A stretch of DNA of 64,000 nt from Cellulomonas sp. PhB143 (lineage in GTDB: Bacteria; Actinomycetota; Actinomycetes; Actinomycetales; Cellulomonadaceae). Shown one piece after another: positions 30,416 to 39,197 of this stretch. The translations under genes were made by a program, and so were the position numbers. The stretch lies in contig NZ_RKIJ01000012.1 in assembly GCF_003752595.1 (NCBI RefSeq), positions 310,001 to 374,000 of the forward strand, in the 5' to 3' direction. Position 1 is the stretch's first letter. The number at the start of each line of letters is the position of its first letter. The notes below the pieces were generated by a model that was not told the DNA's origin, did no database searches, and worked only from the letters and a program-made list of their open reading frames with translations.

Positions 30416-31486
30416 GTGACCACCACCGCCCCGGCCACCAGGCCGGGCCCCGAGTCGCCCGTGCGCACCCCCGGAGCCGCCGCGCGGCGGCGTCGCCGGC
30501 TTGCCGCGGGCCTGGTCGTGTGCGTGGTGGTGCTGGTCGCCGCCGTCGCCGCCAGCCTCGCGCTGGGCGCACGGCCGGTCCCGCTCGACGACGTGTGGTC
30601 GTCGCTGTGGCACCCCGTGCCGGGGAACGCCGACGACACGGCCGTCCACGACCTGCGCCTGCCCCGCACCGTCGTCGGGGCGCTGGCCGGGCTGCTCCTC
30701 GCGTTCGGCGGCACGGTGATCCAGGGCGTGACCCGCAACCCGCTCGGCGACCCCGGCCTGCTCGGCATCCAGCACGGGTCCTCCCTGGCGGTGGTCCTGG
30801 CGATCGCGCTGCTCGGCGTCACCGACCCGGGAGGGTACGTGTGGTTCGCGTTCGCGGGGGCGGCGTTCGCCGTCGCGGTCGTCTACGGCGTCGCGGGCAC
30901 CGGCCGCGGTGGTGCGACGCCCGTCAAGCTCGCGCTCGCGGGCGCCGCCTTCGCCGCGGCCATGACGTCCCTCATCACCCTCGTCCTGCTCATGGACCCC
31001 TCGACTCTGGACCAGTACCGCTTCTGGTCCGTCGGCTCGCTCGCCGGCCGCAGCATGGACGTCGTGCGGCCCGTGCTGCCCTTCGCGATCGTCGGGGTGG
31101 TCCTGACGGTCGCGGTCGCCCGGACGCTCGACCTGCTCGCCCTCGGCGACGACCTCGCCCGCGGCCTCGGACAGCACCTGGTGCGCGCTCGCGTGCTCAG
31201 CGCGGTCGCCGTGGTGCTGCTGTGCGGCTCCGCGACGGCGCTCGCCGGCCCCCTCGTCTTCGTCGGCCTCGTGGTCCCCCACCTCGCGCGCCGGTTCACC
31301 GGCCCGGACCACCGGTGGCTGCTCGCCTACGCGGCGTTCCTCGGCCCGGCGCTGGTCCTGGTGGCGGACGTCGTGGGCCGCCTCGTGCTGCGCCCGGCGG
31401 AGCTGCAGGTGGGCATCGTGGTCTCGGTGCTCGGGGCGCCTCTGCTCATCGCGATCGTCCGCCGCAAGGGGGTGGCGGGGCTGTGA
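30416..31486 (+). CDS. Ferric-siderophore ABC permease, first subunit
   Basis: The 356-residue FecCD-family permease has multiple membrane helices, the RLPRTVVGALAGLLLAFGGTVIQGVTRNPLGDPG motif and the coupling region AGPLVFVGLVVPHLARRFTG. GTG 30416 is used because it follows the promoter and iron box and gives a normal N-terminus. The stop overlaps the next start (GTGA). With the next gene it would form a heterodimeric channel. Confidence 0.92.
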   Translation: MTTTAPATRPGPESPVRTPGAAARRRRRLAAGLVVCVVVLVAAVAASLALGARPVPLDDVWSSLWHPVPGNADDTAVHDLRLPRTVVGALAGLLLAFGGTVIQGVTRNPLGDPGLLGIQHGSSLAVVLAIALLGVTDPGGYVWFAFAGAAFAVAVVYGVAGTGRGGATPVKLALAGAAFAAAMTSLITLVLLMDPSTLDQYRFWSVGSLAGRSMDVVRPVLPFAIVGVVLTVAVARTLDLLALGDDLARGLGQHLVRARVLSAVAVVLLCGSATALAGPLVFVGLVVPHLARRFTGPDHRWLLAYAAFLGPALVLVADVVGRLVLRPAELQVGIVVSVLGAPLLIAIVRRKGVAGL

Positions 31487-32511
31487 CGAGCAACGCTGTG
31501 CGCCCGCTGCGGGCGCGGGGCTCGCGCCGGCCCCGCGGCGTGCTCCTCGTGCTCACCGCCCTGCTGCTGGTGGTGATCGCCGCGAGCCTCGTCGTCGGCC
31601 CCTACCCGATGTCGCTCGGCGACCTCGCCGCCACCCTCGTCGGGCACGGCGACGCGGGCTCCACGTTCGTCGTGTGGGACCTGCGCGTGCCCCGCCTCGC
31701 CCTGGGGATCGTCGCGGGCGCCGCGCTCGCGCTCTCCGGCGGCCTCTACCAGGCCCTCCTGCGCAACCCGCTCGCGAGCCCCGACATCATCGGCATCACG
31801 GGCGGCGCGAGCGTCGCCGCGGTCTACGCGATCGTGGTGCTCGGCGCGAGCGGCGCCGTGCTGTCCGGCTTCGCGTTCGCGGGCGCCGTCGTGGCGGCGC
31901 TCGCGGTGTACGCGCTCGCGTGGCGCGACGGGATCAGCGGCTACCGCTTCGCGCTGATCGGGATCGCGGTCGCGTTCGTGGCCTCCGGGGTGCTCAGCTA
32001 CCTCATGACGCGCGGCAACCTCGACGCCGTCCAGGACGCCGTCGTCTGGCTCGCCGGGAGCATCGGGAACGTCTCGTGGCAGACGGTCGGCGTCACCGCC
32101 GTGCTCGTCGCCGTGCTCCTGCCCTTCGTCGTGGCCTTCGCCCCGCGCCTGCGGGTGCTGCAGCTGGGCGACGACCTCGCCTCCGGCCTCGGCGTGCGCC
32201 CTGAGCGGGTGCGGGTGACGCTGCTGGTCGTCGGGGCAGGCCTCGCCGCGGTCGCGACGGCGGCGGCCGGGCCGATCGCCTTCATCGCCTTCATGTCGGC
32301 GCCGATCGCCCGCCGCCTCGTGCGCGACGGCAGCCTCGCGCTGACCGCGACGGCCCTGACCGGCGTCCTGATCGTCCTGGCCGGCGACTTCGTCGGGCAG
32401 AACCTCTTCGGGGCCGTCCAGGTGCCGGTCGGCGTCGTCACCGGCGCCGTGGGCGCGCCCTACCTGCTGTGGCAGCTGGCCACCACGAACTCCCGAGGGA
32501 AGGGAGCATGA
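31483..32511 (+). CDS. Ferric-siderophore ABC permease, second subunit
   Basis: The 342-residue FecCD permease has LRVPRLALGIVAGAALALSGGLYQALLRNPLASPD and AGPIAFIAFMSAPIARRLV. It pairs with the preceding permease. Both ends overlap neighbours by four bases (GTGA and ATGA), showing tight translational coupling in a permease-permease-ATPase-binding-protein locus. Confidence 0.92.
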   Translation: MTSNAVRPLRARGSRRPRGVLLVLTALLLVVIAASLVVGPYPMSLGDLAATLVGHGDAGSTFVVWDLRVPRLALGIVAGAALALSGGLYQALLRNPLASPDIIGITGGASVAAVYAIVVLGASGAVLSGFAFAGAVVAALAVYALAWRDGISGYRFALIGIAVAFVASGVLSYLMTRGNLDAVQDAVVWLAGSIGNVSWQTVGVTAVLVAVLLPFVVAFAPRLRVLQLGDDLASGLGVRPERVRVTLLVVGAGLAAVATAAAGPIAFIAFMSAPIARRLVRDGSLALTATALTGVLIVLAGDFVGQNLFGAVQVPVGVVTGAVGAPYLLWQLATTNSRGKGA

Positions 32512-33335
32512 TGCACGACCTGCGGACCGAGGGGCTCCACCTCGGCTACGACGGCCACGCCGTCGTGCACGGCGTCGACCTGGTCGTGCCCGACGGCGAG
32601 GTCACCGTCGTCGTCGGCGCGAACGCCTCGGGCAAGTCCACGCTGCTGCGCGGCCTCGCGCGGCTCCTGAAGCCCCTCGACGGGACGGTCCTGCTCGACG
32701 GCGAGGACCTGCACCGTGCCCCGAGCCGCAAGGTCGCCCAGGTGCTCGGGCTGCTCCCCCAGGAGCCGGTCGCGCCGGACGGGATCGCCGTGGGCGACCT
32801 CGTCGGGCGCGGGCGCTACCCGCACCAGGGCTGGTTCCGGCGCTGGTCGCCGCAGGACGACGTCGTCGTCCACCGCGCCATGGAGCGCACCTCGACGCTC
32901 GACCTCGCCGAGCGGCCGGTGGCCGAGCTCTCGGGCGGTCAGCGCCAGCGGGTGTGGATCGCGATGGCGCTCGCCCAGGACCCGGACGTCCTGCTGCTCG
33001 ACGAGCCGACGACGTTCCTCGACCTCGCCCACCAGGTGGACGTCCTGGACCTGCTGTCCGAGCTCAACCGGGAGCACGGGACGACCGTGGTCATGGTGCT
33101 GCACGAGCTCAACCTCGCGGCGCGCTACGCCGACCACCTCGTCGTCATGGCCGAGGGCCGCGTCGTCACGACCGGCCCGCCCGCGCAGGTGCTCACGGAG
33201 GAGATCGTCGCGTCCGCCTTCGGGCTGAGCGCCCAGGTGGTCCCGGACCCGGTCTACGGCTCCCCCATGGTCGTGCCCGTGGGCCGCCTCCCCGTGCCGG
33301 ACGGCGCGGTCCCGCCGCCCGGGCCTGTCGTATAG
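32508..33335 (+). CDS. Ferric-siderophore ABC ATP-binding protein
   Basis: The 275-residue ATPase has Walker A GANASGKSTLLRGL, signature LSGGQRQRVWIAMALAQDPD, Walker B VLLLDEPTTFLDLAHQ and the H-loop VLHELNLAARYAD. Note Ala-Ser in the P-loop where PNG is common; this variant is frequent in the FecE/FepC family. ATG 32508 has AAGGGAG upstream and overlaps the permease stop; an adjacent in-frame ATG at 32511 is equally possible. Confidence 0.92.
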   Translation: MMHDLRTEGLHLGYDGHAVVHGVDLVVPDGEVTVVVGANASGKSTLLRGLARLLKPLDGTVLLDGEDLHRAPSRKVAQVLGLLPQEPVAPDGIAVGDLVGRGRYPHQGWFRRWSPQDDVVVHRAMERTSTLDLAERPVAELSGGQRQRVWIAMALAQDPDVLLLDEPTTFLDLAHQVDVLDLLSELNREHGTTVVMVLHELNLAARYADHLVVMAEGRVVTTGPPAQVLTEEIVASAFGLSAQVVPDPVYGSPMVVPVGRLPVPDGAVPPPGPVV

Positions 33336-33354
33336 TGAGGGTAGGCACACCTCA
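33336..33354 (+). promoter_or_regulatory. IdeR/DmdR-like iron box before binding-protein gene
   Basis: TGAGGGTAGGCACACCTCA is an imperfect palindrome matching the iron-box pattern. It follows the ATPase stop directly and precedes the binding-protein start by about 60 bases, giving that gene its own likely iron-repressed promoter. Confidence 0.7.
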
Positions 33355-33413
33355 CCTGACGGGTGCGGCGGCCTGAACGCCCGACCGACCCCTCTCGACC
33401 ACTGGAGCCCTTC

Positions 33414-34448
33414 GTGCTGTCCACCCGACGCAAGGCCGCGGCGCTCGCCGCGGGCCTCGCCGCCGTCCTCGCCCTCGCGGGCTGCTCCTCGAGCGGCTCC
33501 TCCGACGCGGGCGCGTCCCCGTCGAGCGGGAGCAGCGCGTCCGACGACGCCTTCCCGGTCACCATCGAGCACGCCCTCGGCACGACCGAGATCCCCGCGA
33601 AGCCCGAGCGCGTGGTCACGTGGGGCTGGGGGAGCAGCGACGCCGCGATCGCCCTCGGCGTGGTCCCGGTCGCCATGTCCTACCAGGCCTACGGCGGCGA
33701 CAAGGACGGCGTCCTGCCCTGGGTCAAGGACGCCCTCGACAAGGCCGGCGAGAAGACGCCCGTCGTCCTGCCGAACCAGCAGGAGGTCCCGGTCCAGGAC
33801 ATCGCCGCCCAGAAGCCCGACCTGATCCTGGCGAACTACTCCGGGATCACGCAGGACGAGTACGACCTGCTGTCGAAGATCGCCCCGACCGTGGCGTACC
33901 CGGACAAGCCGTGGTCGACGCCGTGGCGCGACGTCGTCACCGGCGTCGGCACGGCGCTCGGGATGGACGACCAGGCCGCGACGCTCATCGACGACACCGA
34001 GGCCACCATCTCCGAGGCCGCGGACGCCCACCCCGAGCTCGCCGGCAAGACCGTCGCGTCCGTCTGGGACACCGGCGACACGTTCTACGTGTACACGGCC
34101 GACGACCCGCGCCAGCAGTTCCTCGAGGACCTGGGGCTGAAGACGGCGCCGAGCGTCGGCGAGCTGGCGACGGGGGAGTCGAGCTTCTACTACACGCTCA
34201 GCTACGAGCAGCTCGACCAGCTCAAGAGCGACATGCTCGTCTCGTTCGCGGACGACCAGAAGACCGAGGACGCCGTGCTCGCCAAGGACGCCCTGCAGGT
34301 GATGCCGCAGGTGAAGTCCGGTGCCGTCGCGCAGATCGTCGGCACGGACCTCGTCGCGGCGGTCTCTCCGCCGACCGTCCTGTCGCTGCCCTGGGGCCTG
34401 GACGACTACCTCGACGCGCTCTCCGCCGCGGCGGCGAAGGTCGGCTGA
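33414..34448 (+). CDS. Iron-siderophore substrate-binding lipoprotein
   Basis: The 344-residue precursor has a Lys/Arg N-terminus, a hydrophobic stretch and the lipobox LALAGC followed by a Ser/Gly linker. The class III binding fold then starts with FPVTIEHALGTTEIPAKPERVVTWGWGSSDAAIALGV. Such proteins capture ferric siderophores outside the cell for the upstream permease/ATPase. GTG 33414 has GGAG nearby. A long hairpin follows, ending the locus. Confidence 0.9.
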   Translation: MLSTRRKAAALAAGLAAVLALAGCSSSGSSDAGASPSSGSSASDDAFPVTIEHALGTTEIPAKPERVVTWGWGSSDAAIALGVVPVAMSYQAYGGDKDGVLPWVKDALDKAGEKTPVVLPNQQEVPVQDIAAQKPDLILANYSGITQDEYDLLSKIAPTVAYPDKPWSTPWRDVVTGVGTALGMDDQAATLIDDTEATISEAADAHPELAGKTVASVWDTGDTFYVYTADDPRQQFLEDLGLKTAPSVGELATGESSFYYTLSYEQLDQLKSDMLVSFADDQKTEDAVLAKDALQVMPQVKSGAVAQIVGTDLVAAVSPPTVLSLPWGLDDYLDALSAAAAKVG

Positions 34449-34464
34449 CCGGCCCGTCCACGCA

Positions 34465-34508
34465 CGCGCGAGGCCCCGGACCGCCGATGCGGTCCGGGGC
34501 CTCGCGCG
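34465..34508. terminator. Strong bidirectional terminator
   Basis: An 18-bp perfect stem (arms 34465-34482 and 34491-34508) with an 8-base loop lies between two convergent genes. Confidence 0.85.
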
Positions 34509-34545
34509 TCGCGCGCTGCGTGCGTGCGCGCCGTGCCGGTGCGGG

Positions 34546-35481
34546 TCAGGCGGAGGTGTCGTCCTTCGCCGTACCGTCGTCGGCGGCGTGCTTGGCGGCG
34601 TCCTTGGCGTCGGCCGCGGTCGCCTTCGCGGTGGACGTGGCGTCCTCCGCCTTCGCCGTCGCGCGGGTACGCGCCTTGCTCGCGGTCTCCTTGGTGGCCT
34701 TGACCGCGTCGGCGGCCTTGTCGCCGGCGGCCTCCGCCGCCGCGCCGGCCTGGGCGGCGACCTTGCCGGCCGCCTCCTTGCCCTTGGCGGCCGCGGTGCT
34801 CGCCGCCGCGCCGACCGACTCCGCGGCGCGGGCGGCCGACGACGTCGACGGGGTCCCGAGGGCCGGCTCGCCCTCGACGGGCTCCGCCCACGGGTCGGTC
34901 GTCGGCTGGGCGCGGCTCCAGAGCACGTAGGCCGCACCGGCGGCGCCGAGTGCGAGAGCCGTCCACAGCACCTTGTGCGACTTCTTCTTCGACTTCTTGC
35001 CCGCCTTGCGCGCCGCGGACGAGGTCGCGTCCGCCGCGTCGTGCGCGGAGGACGCGGCCGACTGCGCGGCGTTCCCCGCGGCGGCCGCCGCGCTCGCGGC
35101 CGCGGCGTTGACCGCGCTCACGAGCTTCGGCAGATAGTCCTCGACCAGCCTGTCGTGCGCGGTGTCGATCAGCGGGCCGGCCTTGCCGGCAGCGGACTCG
35201 ACCCGCGGGGCGGCGGCCTGGACGCTGTCCTGCCACGCCTTCTCGAGGCGGGGCTGCGCCCAGCCGGCGAAGGCCTCGGCCTTGGGCCCGCTCCACTCCT
35301 TGGCCGCCGCTGCGGCGTCCTTCGCCTGCACCGCCAGGTGCTTGGCGGCCGGTCCGGCCTGGGCACGGGCTTCCTGGAGAGACGCCGCGACGTGCGCCGC
35401 CTGCTCCTTGATGCGCTCGGTGTCCACAGCGTCGAGGGTCTCGCCCGCCGCGCTGGCAGACCGTCGGATCCGGTCGAACAT
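34546..35481 (-). CDS. Ala/Lys-rich helical protein with one membrane segment, unknown function
   Basis: The 311-residue protein starts MFDRIRRSASAAGETLDAVD and is rich in Ala, Lys, Glu and Thr with heptad-like runs, so it is probably largely helical. A basic cluster (KAGKKSKKKSHK) precedes a single hydrophobic segment VLWTALALGAAGAAYVLWS near residue 175. The C-terminal 130 residues repeat A/K/T/D-rich motifs resembling late-embryogenesis-abundant or histone-H1-like tails. I do not recognise a family. ATG 35481 has GGGAG upstream. It is divergent from the cyclophilin gene. Confidence 0.75.
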   Translation of the reverse strand: MFDRIRRSASAAGETLDAVDTERIKEQAAHVAASLQEARAQAGPAAKHLAVQAKDAAAAAKEWSGPKAEAFAGWAQPRLEKAWQDSVQAAAPRVESAAGKAGPLIDTAHDRLVEDYLPKLVSAVNAAAASAAAAAGNAAQSAASSAHDAADATSSAARKAGKKSKKKSHKVLWTALALGAAGAAYVLWSRAQPTTDPWAEPVEGEPALGTPSTSSAARAAESVGAAASTAAAKGKEAAGKVAAQAGAAAEAAGDKAADAVKATKETASKARTRATAKAEDATSTAKATAADAKDAAKHAADDGTAKDDTSA

Positions 35482-35611
35482 AGGGCTCCCCGATCGTCGG
35501 TTCGTCATTGGTACGCCCACTCTGCCACCACGGCCGGTCCGTCGCGAGCGCCGTCGTGCGCGGGGTGTCGGGGCCCGGAGCCGGGAGGGGGAGTCGTGCG
35601 AGAATGGCGCC

Positions 35612-36151
35612 ATGTTCGCAACCCTGCACACCTCCGCTGGTGACATCCGCATCGAGCTCTTCCCGAACCACGCGCCCAAGACGGTCGCGAACTTCACGGG
35701 GCTCGCGACGGGCGAGAAGGCCTGGACGGACCCGCGCACGGGCGCCGAGAGCCACGCCCCGTTCTACGACGGCCTGATCTTCCACCGGGTCATCGACAAC
35801 TTCATGATCCAGGGCGGCTGCCCCCTCGGCACCGGCACCGGTGGCCCCGGCTACACGTTCGACGACGAGATCCACCCGGAGCTCGGCTTCGACCGCAAGT
35901 ACCTGCTCGCGATGGCCAACGCCGGCAGCCGCCGCAACCCGGTCACGGGCGCCACCGAGGGCACCAACGGCTCGCAGTTCTTCATCTCCACGACCGAGAC
36001 GCCGTGGCTCACGGGCAAGCACACGATCTTCGGCGAGGTGGCCGACGACGCGTCGCGCCAGGTCGTCGACGCGATCGGCACGACGGCGACGCGCCCGGGC
36101 GACCGCCCCGTCGAGGACATCACGATCGACTCGGTCACGATCGAGGCCTGA
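35612..36151 (+). CDS. Peptidyl-prolyl cis-trans isomerase, cyclophilin type
   Basis: The 179-residue protein lacks a signal peptide and is therefore cytoplasmic. It contains the cyclophilin core: TVANFTGLATG, FYDGLIFHRVIDNFMIQGGCP, NGSQFFISTTETPWLTGKHTIFGEV. It catalyses proline isomerisation during folding. The ATG 35612 is a few bases beyond a GAG-rich stretch. The rhomboid gene follows almost immediately. Cyclophilin plus rhomboid near the kinase operon is the usual actinobacterial order. Confidence 0.95.
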   Translation: MFATLHTSAGDIRIELFPNHAPKTVANFTGLATGEKAWTDPRTGAESHAPFYDGLIFHRVIDNFMIQGGCPLGTGTGGPGYTFDDEIHPELGFDRKYLLAMANAGSRRNPVTGATEGTNGSQFFISTTETPWLTGKHTIFGEVADDASRQVVDAIGTTATRPGDRPVEDITIDSVTIEA

Positions 36152-36153
36152 CC

Positions 36154-37053
36154 ATCAGCCAGCCGCCCTGGGGCTCGGCCGCGGGAGCGACCGGCCCCGC
36201 CGCGCAGGTCCCGGTCTGCCCGCGGCACCCCGACCGTCCCGCGTACGTCCGCTGCCAGCGCTGCGGTCGTCCGGCGTGCCCGGAGTGCCAGCGGCCGGCG
36301 GCCGTGGGCGTGCAGTGCATCGACTGCGTGCGCGAGACGGCGCGGGCGGCGCCGCAGGCCAGGACCATCTTCGGCGGCACCGTCCGCGGCGGGCGGCCGG
36401 TCGTCACGCTGACGATCATCGGCATCTGCGCGGTCAGCTGGCTCCTGCAGCTGGTCACGGGCGGCGACGGCGGCAGCTGGACCGAGCGCTGGGTGTTCGC
36501 GCCCGGCCTCGGGGACACCGAGCCGTGGCGGTTCCTGACGGCGGCGTTCCTGCACTCGTCGAACCCGTTCCACATCCTGTTCAACATGTACGCGCTGTGG
36601 CTCGTGGGGCCCACGCTCGAGCAGGCGCTGGGCCGGGTGCGCTACGCCAGCCTCTACCTGCTGTGCGCCGTGGGCGGGCAGGTCGGCGTGCTCCTGCTGG
36701 CCGACCCGGTGCCCGGCGGCGGCTGGTTCCAGGGCGTGCTCGGGGCGTCCGGGGCGATCTTCGGCCTCTTCGCCGCGATCTTCCTGGTGCTGCGCCGGGC
36801 GGGGCGCAACGCCACGCAGGTGCTCGTGCTCATCGCGATCAACCTCGCGCTGCCGTTCATCGTCGGCGGCGGGGCGATCGCCTGGCAGGCGCACCTGGGC
36901 GGCCTCGTCACGGGCGCCGCGATGGGCGCCGCCTACGCCTACGCCCCGCGCGCCCGGCAGGCGCTGACGCTGTGGCTGGTGCCGGCCGTGACCGTCGTGG
37001 TGCTCGTGGCGCTGTCGGTGTGGAAGTACACCTCGACCGGGTGGATCGGCTGA
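36154..37053 (+). CDS. Rhomboid family intramembrane serine protease with N-terminal zinc finger
   Basis: The protein (about 299 residues) begins with a B-box-like zinc-binding region, CPRHPDRPAYVRCQRCGRPACPECQ plus CIDC. Six or seven membrane segments follow, with the catalytic GASGAIFGLFAA (Ser) and AWQAHLGGLVTG (His). The start is uncertain. No ATG or GTG lies between the cyclophilin stop and the finger; ATC 36154, with GAGG seven bases upstream, would place translation in the SQPPWGS position seen in relatives. The first GTG upstream (36004) overlaps the cyclophilin gene by 148 bases. Confidence 0.88.
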   Translation: MSQPPWGSAAGATGPAAQVPVCPRHPDRPAYVRCQRCGRPACPECQRPAAVGVQCIDCVRETARAAPQARTIFGGTVRGGRPVVTLTIIGICAVSWLLQLVTGGDGGSWTERWVFAPGLGDTEPWRFLTAAFLHSSNPFHILFNMYALWLVGPTLEQALGRVRYASLYLLCAVGGQVGVLLLADPVPGGGWFQGVLGASGAIFGLFAAIFLVLRRAGRNATQVLVLIAINLALPFIVGGGAIAWQAHLGGLVTGAAMGAAYAYAPRARQALTLWLVPAVTVVVLVALSVWKYTSTGWIG

Positions 37054-37055
37054 CG

Positions 37056-37080
37056 AACTACACCGGTGTAGTTATCCACA
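37056..37080. repeat. Palindrome plus DnaA-box-like sequence between rhomboid gene and crgA
   Basis: AACTACACCGGTGTAGTT (37056-37073) is a perfect 18-bp palindrome running straight into TTATCCACA (37072-37080). A further GTTATCC/GGATAAC inverted pair follows. It sits between convergent genes, so it may be a terminator. The TTATCCACA match to a DnaA box may be chance. Confidence 0.55.
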
Positions 37081-37149
37081 CCTGTGTGCACGGGTGGGGA
37101 TAACTTCTCCACAGCCCTGTGGAACGGTCGCCCGTGGCGCGCGCGCTGG

Positions 37150-37404
37150 CTACTTCCAGCGCGTGGTCAGCGTGAAGCCCGCGATGATCAGCGCGAACCC
37201 GACGGCGAGGTTCCACTGGCCGAGGAACGGCACCGGCAGGTCGGCGCGCCCGCTCGTCAGGTAGAACAGCACGATCCAGGCGAGTCCGGCGACCATGAGC
37301 GTGATCATGGTGGGCACGAGCCACCGCGGGTTCGTCGAGTCGGGCTTGTAGGTCTGCGGCTCGGTGGTCGCGGACTTCGGCTTGCGGCGCTTCGAGACGG
37401 GCAC
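37150..37404 (-). CDS. crgA: Cell division protein CrgA
   Basis: The 84-residue protein has a basic N-terminus (SKRRKPKS) and two membrane helices (RWLVPTMITLMVAGLAWIVLF and LAVGFALIIAGFTLTTRWK), the standard CrgA form. CrgA links FtsZ ring assembly with peptidoglycan synthases in actinobacteria. GTG 37404 has AGGAG upstream. It is placed before the pkn/pbp cluster, as usual. Confidence 0.95.
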   Translation of the reverse strand: MPVSKRRKPKSATTEPQTYKPDSTNPRWLVPTMITLMVAGLAWIVLFYLTSGRADLPVPFLGQWNLAVGFALIIAGFTLTTRWK

Positions 37405-37584
37405 GTGGACTCCTGTGGACGGGGTTCTCGGGCGGACGGTGAACGGGCAGCGCCGATCGTCAACTAGCGTAGTGGGCGCAAGGTATCGCCTCGGACAGGC
37501 TCCGCGCTCCGCGCGGCCCGCGGCGGGCTCCCGGGGCCGGGCCTCGCGAGGACGACGGCACGAGGTCGAGGACGGAGACCGACT

Positions 37585-38355
37585 GTGGACGAGCAGGTCG
37601 CGCACGGACCGGCGCGCCGGTCGCGGACGCGCCGTGTGCTCGGCGCGCTCGGCGTCGGGCTCGTGCTGGCGGCGTGCGGCCTGATGTTCGCGACCAGCGC
37701 CAAGCTGGCGCACGGCAGCGGTGAGCGGCACCCCGAGAACCTCGCCGAGCTCGTGGAGAGCGAGTCCGGGCGCGTCGAGGACCTCACGACGCGGGTCCGG
37801 ACGCTGGACGCGCAGATCGCCCACCTCCGCCCGGCCGGGTCGACGGCACCCTCGAAGGCCGAGGCCCAGGCGGAGAGCAACACGCAGGTGGCCGCGGCGA
37901 CGGTCGCGGTCCGGGGGCCGGGCCTGACGGTCGCGCTCGACGACGCGCCCCCGGGCAACTACGGCGAGGACTTCCGCCCGGACGACCTCGTCGTGCACCA
38001 GCAGGACCTGCAGTCGGTGATCAACGCGCTGTGGGCGGGCGGGGCCGAGGCGATGACCCTGCAGGGTCAGCGGGTCGACTCGACGACGGCCTTCCGGTGC
38101 GTCGGCAACGTGCTGATCCTCCAGGGCCGGGTGTACTCCCCGCCGTTCGAGGTCGCCGCCATCGGCGACCAGGACGCGCTGCGCGCCGCGCTCGACCGCT
38201 CGCCGGAGATCGCCGTGTACAAGACGTACGTCGACGTCGTACATCTGGGGTACGACGTGAACGAGGAGAGCAGGATCGCCATGCCCCGGGCCGAGAGCTC
38301 CGACCTCGAGCACGCCGTCCCCGCCACGGCGACGCGGACGGGCGGCGGGCGGTGA
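37585..38355 (+). CDS. DUF881 protein
   Basis: The 256-residue protein has one N-terminal membrane anchor (VLGALGVGLVLAACGLMFATSAK), a coiled-coil region (LAELVESESGRVEDLTTRVRTLDAQIAHL) and the DUF881 domain. That domain includes VRGPGLTVALDDAP, LVVHQQDLQSVINALWAGGAEAMTLQGQRV and FRCVGNVLILQGRVYSPPF. It resembles the extracytoplasmic parts of division proteins; function unknown. Its stop overlaps the sortase start. Confidence 0.9.
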   Translation: MDEQVAHGPARRSRTRRVLGALGVGLVLAACGLMFATSAKLAHGSGERHPENLAELVESESGRVEDLTTRVRTLDAQIAHLRPAGSTAPSKAEAQAESNTQVAAATVAVRGPGLTVALDDAPPGNYGEDFRPDDLVVHQQDLQSVINALWAGGAEAMTLQGQRVDSTTAFRCVGNVLILQGRVYSPPFEVAAIGDQDALRAALDRSPEIAVYKTYVDVVHLGYDVNEESRIAMPRAESSDLEHAVPATATRTGGGR

Positions 38356-39197
38356 CGGCGCAGGGCACCCGCAGCAGCCCGCCGGGCAGCGTGCCGCACC
38401 GCGGCGCACCGCGGATGGTGCCGCACGCCAACCCGACCCACGGCCGGCCGGGCCGCCGGGGCGGTGTCGGCAGCCACGTCGTCGGCGTCGTCGGCGAGCT
38501 GCTCATCACGCTCGGCGTCCTGCTCGCGCTGTTCATCGTCTGGCAGCTGTGGTGGACGGACGTCCAGGGCGACCGCTACCAGGCCGACGTCATCGACTCG
38601 CTCGCGTGGACGCCGCCCCCCGCCCAGGCCGACGCGGACCCCACGCCACGCCGGGACGAGCCGCCGGTGATGGACGAGCCGGCGAACCTCACCGTGTTCG
38701 CCCAGATGTACGTCCCGCGCTTCGGGGCGGACTACGTCAAGCCGGTCGCCCAGGGCATCGACAAGGCGGAGGTCCTCGACACCATCGGGATCGGGCACTA
38801 CCCCGGCACGGCGATGCCCGGCGGCCTCGGCAACTTCGCCGTCGCGGCGCACCGCACCACCTTCGGCAAGCCGTTCAACAAGATCGCCGACCTGCGGGAG
38901 GGCGACCCCGTCGTCGTGCGGACCGAGGACACGTGGTACGTCTACCGGGTCACGACCCACCTGATCGTCTACCCGGACGAGGTGGGCGTCGTCGCGCCGG
39001 TGCCGTCCGACCCGGACGACCCGGACGTCGTCCCCACGCAGCGGCTGATCACCATGACGAGCTGCCACCCGCTGTTCTCCGCGGCGCAGCGCTACATCGT
39101 GCACGGCGAGCTGGACTACTGGCTGCCCGTGGAGGACGGCACGCCCGCCGAGCTGACGGACGCGGGCATCGACCCCTCGAGCGCGGGAGGACCCTGA
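38352..39197 (+). CDS. srtE: Class E sortase
   Basis: The 281-residue transpeptidase has one membrane anchor (LLITLGVLLALFIVWQLWW) and a sortase domain. The catalytic His lies in NFAVAAHRTTFG, the Cys in ITMTSCHPLFS and the Arg in AAQRYIVHGEL. Class E sortases attach surface proteins with LAXTG-type signals in actinobacteria. The GTG overlaps the DUF881 stop (GTGA), and the stop overlaps the next start (TGATG), so the run is one operon. Confidence 0.93.
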   Translation: MTAQGTRSSPPGSVPHRGAPRMVPHANPTHGRPGRRGGVGSHVVGVVGELLITLGVLLALFIVWQLWWTDVQGDRYQADVIDSLAWTPPPAQADADPTPRRDEPPVMDEPANLTVFAQMYVPRFGADYVKPVAQGIDKAEVLDTIGIGHYPGTAMPGGLGNFAVAAHRTTFGKPFNKIADLREGDPVVVRTEDTWYVYRVTTHLIVYPDEVGVVAPVPSDPDDPDVVPTQRLITMTSCHPLFSAAQRYIVHGELDYWLPVEDGTPAELTDAGIDPSSAGGP

